From positions 1 through 30,503 of the forward strand of contig NZ_JASPDO010000027.1 in assembly GCF_030230605.1 (NCBI RefSeq): a DNA stretch of 30,503 bases, written 5' to 3'. The notes below the pieces were generated by a model. That model was not told the origin of the DNA and ran no database searches. It saw only the letters and a program-made list of their open reading frames with translations. Of the stretch, positions 22,108-30,503 are shown one piece after another. The position numbers were made by a program, and so were the translations under genes. Origin of the DNA: Brevibacterium sp. UMB1308A (lineage in GTDB: Bacteria > Actinomycetota > Actinomycetes > Actinomycetales > Brevibacteriaceae). Each line of letters starts with the position of its first letter. Position 1 is the first letter of the stretch.

Positions 22108-23934
22108 TTGGCCACAACGCAACCGGCACCGGCCTCGGCCACCAGGGCCCACCCGGTACCAAAACGAACCTCGCCAGAGAATCTCACGGGCGCACAAGCC
22201 GTCATTCGCAGCCTCGAGCTCCTTGGTGTCGACACGGTATTCGGCCTCCCCGGAGGCACGATCCTTCCCACCTACGACCCACTGCTGGACTCCAAAACCA
22301 TCAACCACGTCCTGGTGCGCCACGAGCAAGGTGCCGGGCACGCCGCGGAAGGTTACGCCTCGGCGACGGGACGTGTGGGCGTGTGCATGGCGACCTCGGG
22401 GCCGGGGGCAACCAACCTGGTCACCGCGTTAGCCGACGCACACATGGACTCCGTGCCAATCCTGGCGATCACGGGGCAGCAGTCCTCAGCCCTGCTGGGA
22501 ACCGACGCGTTCCAGGAAGCCGACATCGTGGGCATGACCATGCCCATCACCAAACACAGCTTCCTGGTCACCCGTGCTGAAGACATCCCGCACGCAATCC
22601 AGTCGGCCTACCACATCGCATCAACCGGACGCCCCGGCCCGGTTCTGGTGGACATCACGAAAGACGCGCAGAACGCCGTCGCCGAATTCGTGTGGCCCGA
22701 CGCCCCCAACCTGCCCGGCTACCGGCCCACCACCCGGCCACACGCCAAGCAGATCAAAGAAGCGGTCAAACTGATCGAACAGTCCACCCGGCCGGTGTTC
22801 TACGTGGGCGGGGGAGTGATCCGCGCCGAAGCCAGCCCACAGCTGAAGGAACTGGCCGAAGCCACCCGGATCCCCGTCGCTACCACCTTGATGGCACGCG
22901 GCGCATTCCCCGACTCCCACCCGCTGCACGTGGGAATGCCCGGTATGCACGGCTCCGTGAGCGCGGTGACGGCATTCCAAAAGTCAGACCTGCTGATCGC
23001 CGTGGGCGCCCGGTTCGACGACCGCGTCACCGGCAACTTGGAATCCTTCGCCCCTAACGCAAAGGTCATCCACATCGACATTGACCCGGCTGAAATTGGG
23101 AAGAACCGCGCGGTGGACGTGCCCATCGTGGGGGACGCCGCCGAGGTGCTCGCCCAGTTGACGGCCGAACTCACCGCCTCGAAGTCGGCGGCTTTGGACA
23201 ACGACCGAGGTGCGTGGTGGTCTCAGCTGAACACGTGGAAGACCACGTACCCACTTGGATTTGAGCCCAACGATCAAGGACTGTGCGACCCGCAGTACGT
23301 GATTGAAAGGATTTCGGCCCTGACCGGGCCGGAAGGAACCTACGTCGCAGGTGTTGGACAGCACCAGATGTGGGCCAGCCAGTTCGTCACCTTCGACCGG
23401 CCAAACTCGTGGCTCAACTCCGGTGGCCTGGGAACCATGGGGTACTCCGTCCCTGCCGCTATGGGTGCGAAAGTGGGGCAACCCGAACGCACCGTGTGGG
23501 CAATCGACGGTGACGGGTGCTTCCAGATGACCAACCAGGAACTTGCCACCTGTGCGCTCAACAACATCCCTATTAAGGTCGCAGTGATTAACAACTCGTC
23601 CTTGGGGATGGTGCGTCAGTGGCAGACCCTGTTCTACGACGGCAGGTATTCCCACTCAGACCTCAATACCGGTCATGAATCCGTACGCATCCCTGACTTT
23701 GTGAAACTCAGCGAAGCCTACGGATGCTTGGGGCTACGCGTTGACCGCAACGAAGACGTAGACGCAGCCATTGCGACTGCGCTTGAAACCAACGACCGTC
23801 CCGTGGTGATTGACTTCACCGTTCCAGCTGATGCCATGGTGTGGCCCATGGTCCCTGCCGGTGTGAGCAACGACCAGATCCAGTACGCCCGCGACATGCA
23901 ACCAGACTTTGACGACCCCATGGAGGAGTTGTGA
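22108..23934 (+). CDS. ilvB: acetolactate synthase large (catalytic) subunit
   Basis: A ThDP- and FAD-dependent enzyme that makes acetolactate or acetohydroxybutyrate, the first common step of valine, leucine and isoleucine synthesis. The product is 608 residues, starting at a TTG with AAGGAG 5 bases upstream. Catalytic Glu73 lies in R-H-E-Q-G-A; ThDP/Mg binding is at [10 protein letters not shown] and the following V-I-N-N; the FAD/central domain includes [10 protein letters not shown]. The extra ~25 N-terminal residues (Thr/Ala/Pro-rich) are typical of actinobacterial IlvB. Its stop overlaps a GTG just before ilvN. The attenuator lies directly upstream. Confidence 0.96.
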   Translation: MATTQPAPASATRAHPVPKRTSPENLTGAQAVIRSLELLGVDTVFGLPGGTILPTYDPLLDSKTINHVLVRHEQGAGHAAEGYASATGRVGVCMATSGPGATNLVTALADAHMDSVPILAITGQQSSALLGTDAFQEADIVGMTMPITKHSFLVTRAEDIPHAIQSAYHIASTGRPGPVLVDITKDAQNAVAEFVWPDAPNLPGYRPTTRPHAKQIKEAVKLIEQSTRPVFYVGGGVIRAEASPQLKELAEATRIPVATTLMARGAFPDSHPLHVGMPGMHGSVSAVTAFQKSDLLIAVGARFDDRVTGNLESFAPNAKVIHIDIDPAEIGKNRAVDVPIVGDAAEVLAQLTAELTASKSAALDNDRGAWWSQLNTWKTTYPLGFEPNDQGLCDPQYVIERISALTGPEGTYVAGVGQHQMWASQFVTFDRPNSWLNSGGLGTMGYSVPAAMGAKVGQPERTVWAIDGDGCFQMTNQELATCALNNIPIKVAVINNSSLGMVRQWQTLFYDGRYSHSDLNTGHESVRIPDFVKLSEAYGCLGLRVDRNEDVDAAIATALETNDRPVVIDFTVPADAMVWPMVPAGVSNDQIQYARDMQPDFDDPMEEL

Positions 23935-23936
23935 CA

Positions 23937-24446
23937 GTGAGCCGCCATACCCTTTCGGTTCTGATTGAAAACAAACCCGGCGCGCTTACCCGCTTCACCG
24001 GGTTGCTAGCCCGTCGCGGTTTCAACATTGATTCCCTCGCAGTGGGAACAACAGAAATTGAAGAGATTTCCCGTATCACGGTCGTGGTTGACGTCCGCGA
24101 TACGCCCCTTGAACAAGTGACGAAACAGCTCAACAAGCTGATCAACGTCATCAAGATCGTGGAGCTGGAGCCTGAGCAATCCGTCAGGCGCGCCCACGTG
24201 ATCTTCAAGGTCAAAGCTGATCCACAAGCGCGAGCACACATCGCCAGCACATGCGAACTGTTCCGCGCCCACATCATCGATGTGTCAGCTGACGCAGTGT
24301 GCGTTGAAGCAACGGGCGAACAGTCCAAGCTTGACGCGTTGCGACGGGTGCTCGAACCGTTTGGAATCAGAGAAATCGTGCAATCAGGAACCGTGGCAAT
24401 CGGACGTGGAGGCAAGTCCATTTCGGACAAGGCCCTGCGGAACTAA
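23937..24446 (+). CDS. ilvN: acetolactate synthase regulatory small subunit
   Basis: It binds valine and stimulates and feedback-inhibits IlvB. The product is 169 residues. An N-terminal ACT domain begins S-R-H-T-L-S-V-L-I-E-N-K-P-G-A-L and includes R-R-G-F-N-I-D-S-L; the C-terminal half is the second ACT-like domain (L-I-K-V-type strands, E-I-V-Q-S-G-T-V-A-I-G-R-G). I prefer the GTG at 23937, where GGAGGAG is 8 bases away and the protein begins like known IlvN; the GTG at 23931 overlaps the ilvB stop but is only 2 bases from the ribosome site. Confidence 0.93.
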   Translation: MSRHTLSVLIENKPGALTRFTGLLARRGFNIDSLAVGTTEIEEISRITVVVDVRDTPLEQVTKQLNKLINVIKIVELEPEQSVRRAHVIFKVKADPQARAHIASTCELFRAHIIDVSADAVCVEATGEQSKLDALRRVLEPFGIREIVQSGTVAIGRGGKSISDKALRN

Positions 24447-25523
<1,077 letters not shown>

Positions 25524-25561
25524 GCAGTAGCGCTAACGGTAGCGTTTGCCCTTAAAACGCT

Positions 25562-25601
25562 TGTGGCCCTCAGCATTGAGCTGAGGGCCACAGTTGTTTT
25601 T
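25562..25601 (+). terminator. intrinsic terminator of the ilvBNC operon
   Basis: TGTGGCCCTCAGC (25562-25574) pairs perfectly with GCTGAGGGCCACA (25580-25592) around ATTGA, followed by GTTGTTTTT. Classic rho-independent form. Confidence 0.92.
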
Positions 25602-25629
25602 GCGGGGCCCGGGAGGGGCGGGCCAGGCG

Positions 25630-25672
25630 CGCCGAGGTGCCGGGCGCCGGCGGAGGCGGTGACACCTCGGCG
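25630..25672 (-). terminator. hairpin made of two inverted copies of the frequent 8-mer
   Basis: CGCCGAGGTG (25630-25639) is perfectly complementary to CACCTCGGCG (25663-25672), with a GC-rich 23-base loop containing GGGCGCCGG. It sits just past the stop of the minus-strand gene at 25687, so it may end that transcript. Both arms are copies of the over-represented CCGAGGTG. Confidence 0.5.
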
Positions 25673-25686
25673 ACGGCGACCTTGCG

Positions 25687-27240
25687 TTACATCACGACTT
25701 CGATGAGGTACGGGCCTTGCGCGTCAAGACCGGCGCGGAAGGCGGTGGCGAGGTCGTCCATGTTGTCCGCGGCCTGACCGTCCACACCCATCGACTTGGC
25801 CAGTGACACCCAGTCGATCGTGGGGTTGGTGAGGTCCATGAGGGCTTCGGCGCGCGGGCCACCAAAGTCAGCGCCCACATTGCGCATTTCGTCGCGCAGG
25901 ATCTGGTACTTGCGGTTCGAGAAGATCACCACCACAATGTCCAGTCCCTCGCGCGCATAGGTCCACAGCGACTGTGGCATGTACATGCCGGAGCCGTCGG
26001 ACTCCAGGCAGATCACCTTGCGGTCCGGGCAGGCCACCGCCGCGCCGGCTGCCGTGGGGAGCGCGTAGCCAATAGACCCGCCGGTTCCCAGCATGTAGTC
26101 GTGCGGTTGGGCGGTGGCTGCAGTGGAGAAGAACGTGAAGCCGGTGGTGATGCTTTCGTCGACCACGATGCCGTTTTCGGGAATCATGTTGGCCAGCAGG
26201 TCGCCCAGCTTTTCTTTGGTGATGGAGCCGGTGGGCAGGCCGGGCAGGTCCAGCGCCGAGGTCGCCGCCTCTTTCGCACTGTCTGCGCCTACCGCTGTGA
26301 CCAGGGCCTCAAGTGAAGCCGTGAGGTCGTGGCGTGGCTGGGCGAGCTTCACCACGTGCATGGCTGGGGGAGTGAGCGCGCTGGGGCGGTTGGGGTAGGC
26401 GAAGAACCCGACTGGGGCCTTCGAGCCAACCAGGACCAGCAGGTCGTAGTCCTTAAGGAAGTCAACGGCTGCAGGGGTGGCGTACGGTACGCGCTTGACT
26501 GGCACGCGACCAGCACCCTGGGTAACGCGAGCGACCATGTTGGGGCACAGCAGGTCAGCGCCGGTCGCTTCTGCGATCAGGCCCGCGCTGCGGAGTGGGA
26601 CTTCGCGCAGGGCGTTTTTGCCCAACAGGATTGCCGGGTTCTTGGCTTTCTTGAGGGCAGCTGCTGCGCCTTCGATGATGTTGTCTGCAGGGATGCCGGC
26701 GGCGGGCACGAATGCCTTTTCTGGTTCCTGCTGGTTCTCCACCGGGTTCCACGCGGAGTCGGCAGGCAGGATGAGCGAGGCGATCTGGCCAGGGTTGGTC
26801 AGTGACGCGGCGATCGCTGCGGCCGTGTCGTGGGAGACGGAGTCGGCGTTCGCGGTGGTGCGCACCCAGTGGCTGAACGGGCGTGCGGCACCTTCGACGT
26901 CCGAGGTGAGCGGGGCGTCGTACTGGCGGTGGTAGATCGCGTGGTCACCAATGACGTTGACGATGGGGGACTGTGCGCGGATCGCGTTGTGCAGGTTTGA
27001 CAGTCCGTTTGCCAGGCCAGGACCCAGGTGGAGGAGAGTTGCGGCCGGTGTGTCCTTCATGCGCGCGTAACCGTCGGCGGCTCCCGTAACTACGCCTTCG
27101 AACAGGCCCAAGATGCAGTTGATTTCCGGGGTGTCATCGAGCGCTGCAACGAAGTGCATTTCCGAGGTACCCGGGTTGGCAAACACTGTGTCGACACCGT
27201 TGGCGAGCAGGGTTTGCGTCAGGCTGTGCGCACCGTTCAT
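25687..27240 (-). CDS. ThDP-dependent acetolactate-synthase-like enzyme
   Basis: The product is 517 residues with the three domains of the ThDP decarboxylase superfamily. Catalytic Glu48 is in L-F-E-G-V-V-T-G-A-A-D-G-Y-A-R-M; the cofactor-binding region is L-E-S-D-G-S-G-M-Y-M-P-Q-S-L-W-T-Y then V-I-F-S-N. It is shorter than IlvB and lacks the FAD-contact segments and a small-subunit partner. It resembles the group annotated as acetolactate synthase large subunit or benzoylformate decarboxylase-like; the substrate is probably a 2-ketoacid but not known. AAGGAG lies 4 bases before the ATG. It follows the tetR gene by 48 bases on the same strand and is likely controlled with it. Confidence 0.85.
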   Translation of the reverse strand: MNGAHSLTQTLLANGVDTVFANPGTSEMHFVAALDDTPEINCILGLFEGVVTGAADGYARMKDTPAATLLHLGPGLANGLSNLHNAIRAQSPIVNVIGDHAIYHRQYDAPLTSDVEGAARPFSHWVRTTANADSVSHDTAAAIAASLTNPGQIASLILPADSAWNPVENQQEPEKAFVPAAGIPADNIIEGAAAALKKAKNPAILLGKNALREVPLRSAGLIAEATGADLLCPNMVARVTQGAGRVPVKRVPYATPAAVDFLKDYDLLVLVGSKAPVGFFAYPNRPSALTPPAMHVVKLAQPRHDLTASLEALVTAVGADSAKEAATSALDLPGLPTGSITKEKLGDLLANMIPENGIVVDESITTGFTFFSTAATAQPHDYMLGTGGSIGYALPTAAGAAVACPDRKVICLESDGSGMYMPQSLWTYAREGLDIVVVIFSNRKYQILRDEMRNVGADFGGPRAEALMDLTNPTIDWVSLAKSMGVDGQAADNMDDLATAFRAGLDAQGPYLIEVVM

Positions 27241-27288
27241 GGTTCTCCTTGTCTCAATAGATGTGGGGCAAAAGTGGAGTGTGTCACA

Positions 27289-27966
27289 TCAGAGAGTACG
27301 GCTTGTTTGGGTGACAAGTAAATTCCGTAGCCACGAATCGAGCAGATCGCTGCCAAGTTCGGTCAGTTCCGGGCCAAGCTGGCCGAACTGAACCGCGTTA
27401 ATCAGGCCAATGAGAGACGTCCACGCTAGCACCGCACCCGTGGCGCGCTCAGGCGACATATCCGCGCCCAGGTCTGTGGCGCCTCGGGCGAGTTCTTCTG
27501 TAAGTGCGGGTGAGGCAGGTTCCGTCCCGAGGTCGAAGTGGGCGACCGTGTGAACGAACAAGGTGAGGACCCGGGTGCCGGGTTCGTTTGTGGACTCTGC
27601 GGGGGCGGCGTAGTTGGGGACCGGCGTGCCGTACATCAGGGCCCACTGTTGCGGGTGTCGTTGCGCCCATTCGAGTAGCGCGTGGGTGAGTGCGTGAAGG
27701 CGCGCATGGGGTGTCGTGGCGGTATGCGTCGCTTTCTCGACGTGGTCTGCTACGCGGTTGAAAGATTCGACGAGGAGAACCGTGAGGAGTTCGTCGCGGT
27801 TTTTCACGTGCCGGTACAGCGCAGATGGGGCGACGCCCATGGATCGCGCGACTTCGCGGAGTGATAGTCCTGCGTGCCCATGCTTCTCAAGAAGACGCGT
27901 GCCGTGCGTGATGATGCCCTTGCGCATCTGGGCGCGTGACTCTGCGTGAGGCTTTCGAGTGGTCAT
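27289..27966 (-). CDS. TetR-family transcriptional regulator
   Basis: The product is about 225 residues from the ATG at 27966 (a GTG two codons earlier, 27972, is also possible). The N-terminal HTH reads G-L-S-L-R-E-V-A-R-S-M-G-V-A-P-S-A-L-Y-R-H-V followed by K-N-R-D-E-L-L. The C-terminal ligand domain contains W-A-L-M-Y-G-T-P-V-P-N-Y, typical of the TetR_C/WHG-type group. It is divergent from the epimerase-like gene, with two related palindromes between them, and probably represses both itself with the ThDP enzyme and the divergent gene. The inducer is unknown. Confidence 0.92.
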   Translation of the reverse strand: MTTRKPHAESRAQMRKGIITHGTRLLEKHGHAGLSLREVARSMGVAPSALYRHVKNRDELLTVLLVESFNRVADHVEKATHTATTPHARLHALTHALLEWAQRHPQQWALMYGTPVPNYAAPAESTNEPGTRVLTLFVHTVAHFDLGTEPASPALTEELARGATDLGADMSPERATGAVLAWTSLIGLINAVQFGQLGPELTELGSDLLDSWLRNLLVTQTSRTL

Positions 27967-27997
27967 GTACACAGTGTGGCAAAGGTTGAGGGGATTT

Positions 27998-28020
27998 GTT
28001 TGTGAACGGTGTTCACAAAC
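27998..28020. promoter_or_regulatory. TetR operator 1
   Basis: Perfect palindrome: arm GTTTGTGAAC (27998-28007), centre GGT, arm GTTCACAAAC (28011-28020). It lies 32 bases upstream of the tetR start. It shares the core GNGAAC-GGT-GTTCNC with the second site. Confidence 0.8.
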
Positions 28021-28046
28021 TTCGGCGGGTGGGGTAGGTTAATTAT

Positions 28047-28061
28047 GCGAACGGTGTTCGC
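28047..28061. promoter_or_regulatory. TetR operator 2
   Basis: GCGAAC-GGT-GTTCGC, with 6-bp arms and the same centre as operator 1, 19 bases before the ATG at 28080. It probably overlaps the promoter of the divergent epimerase-like gene. Centre-to-centre distance from operator 1 is 45 bases. Confidence 0.75.
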
Positions 28062-28079
28062 TAAATTGTGGAGGGTGAA

Positions 28080-28991
28080 ATGAAATATTTGGTGGTTGGG
28101 TACGGCCAGATTGGGCAGGAGCTTGTTCGGCAACTGACTGAGCGTGGGGATCGCGTCACGGTCGTGAAGCGGTCAGGTATGGCGCAGCGCAGGGGAGTTG
28201 AGGTTATCCAGGGTGATGTGCAAGATGCGCTCTCTGAGTTGGGTTCGGATGGGTTCGACGGGGTGTTTAACTGTATGCACGCGCCTTATAGTGCGCGTGC
28301 CTGGCGGGACGTGCTGATTCCGCGCGAGAAACAATTGCTCGAATGGGCTGGTGACGTGCCAGTGGTTTTCCCCGAGTCCGTGTATGCGTGGGGGACCGGA
28401 GCGCAGGAGCTGAAGGAAGGGGAGCCAGTTGAGCCAGCGTCGCCACTAGGAGAAGTGCGAGCTCAACTGCTACGCAACCGCGAGGCGTACGGTGGCCGGA
28501 CCGTGTCCGTTGTTGCCGCGGATCTTATTGGTCCCACTGCGTCATTGGGTGGGGCGGTGTTTCATCAGCTGGTGTTTGATCGTGTGATGAAGGGCAGTCG
28601 CCCGCTTGGCATGGGTGACGTGAGGGCACCTCGGAGTATCACGTACATCCCCGATCTGGTCCGTGGAATGGTGTATGCGGTTGAAAACGCGCATGACCTA
28701 CCGTCTGTCGTTCATGCGCCGACGCTTGGGCCGGTATCACAAGTTGAGTTGGCTCGTGCGTTTGCGCGAGTGGTTTCTAAGCCTGAGCCGTCTGGCGTGT
28801 TCCAGATTCCTTGGACTGTGATGAGGGTGACGGGCTTGTTTTCGCAAACGTTTCGCGAACTACACAACCAGAGGTACTTGTGGGACTCCACGCAGGTTCT
28901 TCACATAGGGGTGCTGGCCGATCTTCCGGTGGCGAGCCTGGATTCTGCTCTAGCGGGATGCGTCCCTGGGAGGGAGGGTGCTTCGCTGTAG
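28080..28991 (+). CDS. NAD(P)-dependent epimerase/reductase (extended SDR, NmrA-like)
   Basis: The product is 303 residues. The Rossmann loop V-V-G-Y-G-Q-I-G-Q-E-L-V is at the N terminus (G-x-G-x-x-G), followed by V-I-Q-G-D-V-Q-D-A. The active-site region has F-P-E-S-V-Y-A-W-G, with a Tyr but no clear Tyr-x-x-x-Lys, so catalysis may be atypical. The rest follows extended SDRs (S-I-T-Y-I-P-D-L-V-R-G-M-V-Y-A-V-E-N-A). The ATG at 28080 has GGAGGG 4 bases upstream; an upstream GTG (28068) overlaps that site. Being under the same operators as the ThDP enzyme hints at a shared pathway. Substrate unknown. Confidence 0.85.
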   Translation: MKYLVVGYGQIGQELVRQLTERGDRVTVVKRSGMAQRRGVEVIQGDVQDALSELGSDGFDGVFNCMHAPYSARAWRDVLIPREKQLLEWAGDVPVVFPESVYAWGTGAQELKEGEPVEPASPLGEVRAQLLRNREAYGGRTVSVVAADLIGPTASLGGAVFHQLVFDRVMKGSRPLGMGDVRAPRSITYIPDLVRGMVYAVENAHDLPSVVHAPTLGPVSQVELARAFARVVSKPEPSGVFQIPWTVMRVTGLFSQTFRELHNQRYLWDSTQVLHIGVLADLPVASLDSALAGCVPGREGASL

Positions 28992-29068
28992 GGGCTGGTT
29001 CTGTTCGTTTGTCTACACGAGTCCGCGGTTTTCCGTGAGCTGTGTAGAGTAACGTGCCGATTTTGGCT

Positions 29069-29113
29069 CGAAAACGTGAACAAAACGAACAAAAGGGGTG
29101 TTTACCCAACACA
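29069..29113 (+). repeat. 45-bp direct repeat, left copy
   Basis: Matches 30375-30419 at 44 of 45 bases, beginning CGAAAACGTGAACAAAACG. Its right end is one arm of the 14-bp inverted repeat at 29100-29138. Confidence 0.9.
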
Positions 29114-29138
29114 ATGACGTGAGCTGTGTTGGGTAAAC
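29100..29138 (+). repeat. 14-bp inverted repeat, possible terminator
   Basis: GTTTACCCAACACA (29100-29113) is perfectly complementary to TGTGTTGGGTAAAC (29125-29138) around an 11-base loop. The same motif recurs at 30217-30225, 30321-30334, 30357-30368 and 30406-30419. It may be a mobile-repeat terminus as well as a terminator of the epimerase-like gene. Confidence 0.7.
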
Positions 29139-29152
29139 GCGCGCTACGGGTG
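29129..29152 (+). repeat. 24-bp direct repeat, left copy
   Basis: Identical over all 24 bases to 30217-30240 (core GGGTAAACGCGCGCTACGGG). In both places it is preceded by CGTGAG. Confidence 0.85.
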
Positions 29153-29258
29153 TTGGCGGTTCGTCGGGTCTGCTGGAGGTTCAAGCGACTGCTGCGGGGA
29201 AAGCGTGCTGATAAAATGTATCGACACAGACATTTTGCGAGAAGAAAAGTGGGCGATC

Positions 29259-29444
29259 ATGAGCGAAAGTACAGTGACGTACATGTCTCCTGAGCAGCTA
29301 CAGGCGCGTTATAACGAGCTCGCAAGCCGAGTTGGCGACCTGGAAGAGTTCAAGGTGCGTGGCGCGAACTATGACTTAGACGCGGACGATGCCGCGATTT
29401 ACGACGAATTGCGTGACCTTGAGTTCCTGCTTGGACGAGGCTGA
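29259..29444 (+). CDS. small acidic helical protein, first gene of a repeat-flanked pair
   Basis: The product is 61 residues from the ATG at 29259 (GAAGAAAAG about 9 bases upstream; TAAAAT at 29211-29216 may be the -10 box). A GTG at 29205 is in frame but lies upstream of that -10 box. The sequence is acidic and helical: M-S-P-E-Q-L-Q-A-R-Y-N-E-L, then D-L-D-A-D-D-A-A-I-Y-D-E-L-R-D-L-E-F-L-L-G. The start of the next gene overlaps its end by roughly 30 bases. I do not recognise the family. Size, charge and coupling would suit an antidote or partner subunit, which is inference. Confidence 0.7.
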   Translation: MSESTVTYMSPEQLQARYNELASRVGDLEEFKVRGANYDLDADDAAIYDELRDLEFLLGRG

Positions 29445-30159
29445 GTTTCCTAACGGCCTCGCAAGACAGGCTCAGGAGTTCGCTGACAACTTGACACGAA
29501 CGATCCGAACAGTCGCCCCGCGCTGCGATGGTTTTGAAGCGACCCACAGCAATAATCGCCTTGTGGTAAGACAGCGCCCAGATAAGGGCATTGTCTTAAC
29601 GTTTGATGGTCAACCGCTGCTGGTGCTTAAAGCAGAGTTCTACTGTGAGTGGAATCGCGAGAACCAGTTCCTCGCGGTTCAGAGTTCGACAATTAAGGTG
29701 CTCACGAGCGCCAGTACCCAGCCACTTTTTCGCTACGAATACTTGCGTGCTCCAAACAATGTGCCCTCGGCGCATCTACATGTCCACGCGCACCGCGACG
29801 CTATGACGTACGTGATGACCAAGGTTGGCCGAACCACGCAGCGCCCCCAACGACGAGGCGGTAAAGACGGAATTCCAGCGTTGCAGGACTTGCACTTCCC
29901 GCTTGGTGGGCATAGGTTCCGACCGGCTTTAGAAGACATTCTCGAAATGTTAATTGACGAATTCGACATTGACCACGAGGCGGGCGCTCGAAGTATGTTG
30001 GCGGAAGCTCGAGCAGCATGGCGGTTGACACAGACAAAGGCGGCGGTTCGTGATGCACCGGGTGCTGCTGTAGATGCTTTGGCAGCTTTGGGGTATCGCA
30101 TCACGCCACCAGATTCTGCCGCTACGACGCGGCATGAGGATCGTCTGCGCTCCCTCTGA
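29413..30159 (+). CDS. protein of unknown function with an H-x-H-x-H-R motif, second gene of the pair
   Basis: The frame stays open from an ATG at 29389; likely starts are GTG 29413 (248 residues), TTG 29419 or TTG 29431, none with a clear ribosome site, so translation probably depends on coupling to the gene before it. No signal peptide or membrane helix is seen. A central S-A-H-L-H-V-H-A-H-R-D segment could bind metal. It is followed by L-H-F-P-L-G-G-H-R-F-R-P-A-L-E-D-I-L-E-M-L-I-D-E-F, which looks like a conserved family signature (I recall similar actinobacterial proteins of unknown function), and an Ala-rich helical tail. The flanking repeats suggest a mobile or selfish cassette. Confidence 0.7.
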   Translation: MTLSSCLDEAEFPNGLARQAQEFADNLTRTIRTVAPRCDGFEATHSNNRLVVRQRPDKGIVLTFDGQPLLVLKAEFYCEWNRENQFLAVQSSTIKVLTSASTQPLFRYEYLRAPNNVPSAHLHVHAHRDAMTYVMTKVGRTTQRPQRRGGKDGIPALQDLHFPLGGHRFRPALEDILEMLIDEFDIDHEAGARSMLAEARAAWRLTQTKAAVRDAPGAAVDALAALGYRITPPDSAATTRHEDRLRSL

Positions 30160-30216
30160 ACCGGAGCAGTGAGTTATAGCGACGGCTAGGCTCAAACGGC
30201 GCAAAGGTGGCGTGAG

Positions 30217-30240
30217 TTGGGTAAACGCGCGCTACGGGTG
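30217..30240 (+). repeat. 24-bp direct repeat, right copy
   Basis: Identical to 29129-29152; lies 57 bases after the stop of the second cassette gene. Confidence 0.85.
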
Positions 30241-30320
30241 CGGAGTGTGCCACGTTGACGTGGCGCACTCAGGTGACATTTTCGCGCCTAAGTCTGTCCC
30301 ACCTCGGGCGGTTTCTGCTC

Positions 30321-30369
30321 GTTTACCCACCACAACGCGGGGGTTTGGGGACTTGCTGTGTTGGGTAAC
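30321..30369 (+). repeat. degenerate inverted repeat of the same family
   Basis: GTTTACCCACCACA (30321-30334) pairs with TGTGTTGGGTAAC (30357-30369) with one mismatch and one missing base. The loop is 22 bases. Related to the perfect copy at 29100-29138. Confidence 0.6.
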
Positions 30370-30374
30370 TGGGC

Positions 30375-30419
30375 CGAAAACGTGAACAAAACGAACAAAA
30401 GGGGTGTTTAGCCAACACA
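30375..30419 (+). repeat. 45-bp direct repeat, right copy, interrupted afterwards
   Basis: 44 of 45 bases match 29069-29113. In the left copy the complementary arm follows 11 bases later; here the sequence changes after 30420 and an insertion-sequence end begins. Confidence 0.9.
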
Positions 30420-30426
30420 GTACTTC

Positions 30427-30450
30427 TGGACTTGCCCCTGAAAGTTGGAC
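30427..30450 (+). mobile_element. terminal inverted repeat of an IS3-family element
   Basis: The sequence TGGACTTGCCCCTGAAAG plus TTGGAC resembles the ends of actinobacterial IS3-family elements (TG start, CCCC, AAGTTGGAC). It directly precedes a transposase C terminus on the minus strand. The element continues beyond the window, so its other end is not visible. Confidence 0.55.
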
Positions 30451-30460
30451 TGGTTTTATT

Positions 30461-30503
30461 TTAGGCGGTTAGGGCTTGAAGGGTTTGGTTTCGGTATTGC
30501 ATG
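30461..30503 (-). CDS. IS3-family transposase, C-terminal end (partial)
   Basis: Minus-strand codons give M-Q-Y-R-N-Q-T-L-Q-A-L-T-A-stop (stop at 30463-30461). This matches the usual tail of IS3-family OrfB transposases (Y-R-N/T-Q-A-L). Its position about 10 bases inside the terminal repeat fits such an element. Only 14 codons are in the window. Confidence 0.55.
   Translation of the reverse strand, partial: MQYRNQTLQALTA

Noticed and set aside
29069..30419. CRISPR array
   Set aside because: The repeats occur only as two dispersed copies of each type flanking genes, not as regularly spaced units with unique spacers.

Overview
The window looks like chromosomal DNA from a moderately GC-rich actinomycete. 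The evidence is frequent GTG and TTG starts, several genes whose -10 box sits 6-7 bases before the start codon (leaderless transcripts), tandem DtxR/IdeR-type iron boxes, an LPXTG surface protein and an ilvBNC operon preceded by a leader peptide. A Micrococcales-like organism is my best guess, but I cannot name the genus. Left part (1-7914), mostly housekeeping: a secreted NlpC/P60-like protein, an unknown coiled-coil membrane protein, peptide deformylase (minus strand), a cysK-cysE cysteine operon, a DUF998-like membrane protein, a D-2-hydroxyacid dehydrogenase and ilvD. Next (7915-11620) is a two-gene insert: tandem iron boxes, a sortase-anchored FG-GAP (VCBS-like) protein and a translationally coupled secreted His-rich protein. 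A diverged copy of the 3' end of ilvD and its downstream spacer sits directly after the second gene, so the operon appears to have been inserted behind ilvD. Region 11640-13300 is decayed and regulatory: protein remnants, a truncated copy of a small membrane protein, the intact membrane protein with its XRE-type repressor, and an IS30-type transposase tail. Region 13297-17897 (minus strand) is an export cassette: a six-cysteine I36/crystallin-like secreted protein, a lipoprotein, a HlyD-like adaptor with a peptidoglycan-binding domain, an ABC ATPase and a MacB/FtsX-type permease. It is the best candidate here for an undescribed system. Region 18409-21904 (minus strand) holds an unknown protein, a maltose-type O-acetyltransferase, an AT-rich foreign-looking GNAT gene and the 23S rRNA methyltransferase gene rlmC. 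Region 21919-25601 is the branched-chain amino acid operon ilvB-ilvN-ilvC, controlled by an 18-residue Ile/Val/Leu-rich leader peptide and an attenuator. With ilvD it covers most of the common valine/isoleucine pathway. Region 25687-28991 has a TetR regulator followed by a ThDP-dependent acetolactate-synthase-like enzyme, divergent from an NAD-dependent epimerase/reductase, with two matching operators between them. Region 29069-30503 is a two-gene cassette of unknown function bracketed by repeats, one copy of which appears to be cut by an IS3-family element running off the right end. Across the window the 8-mer CCGAGGTG (either strand) is strongly over-represented, except inside the iron-box operon and a few other stretches that look acquired.
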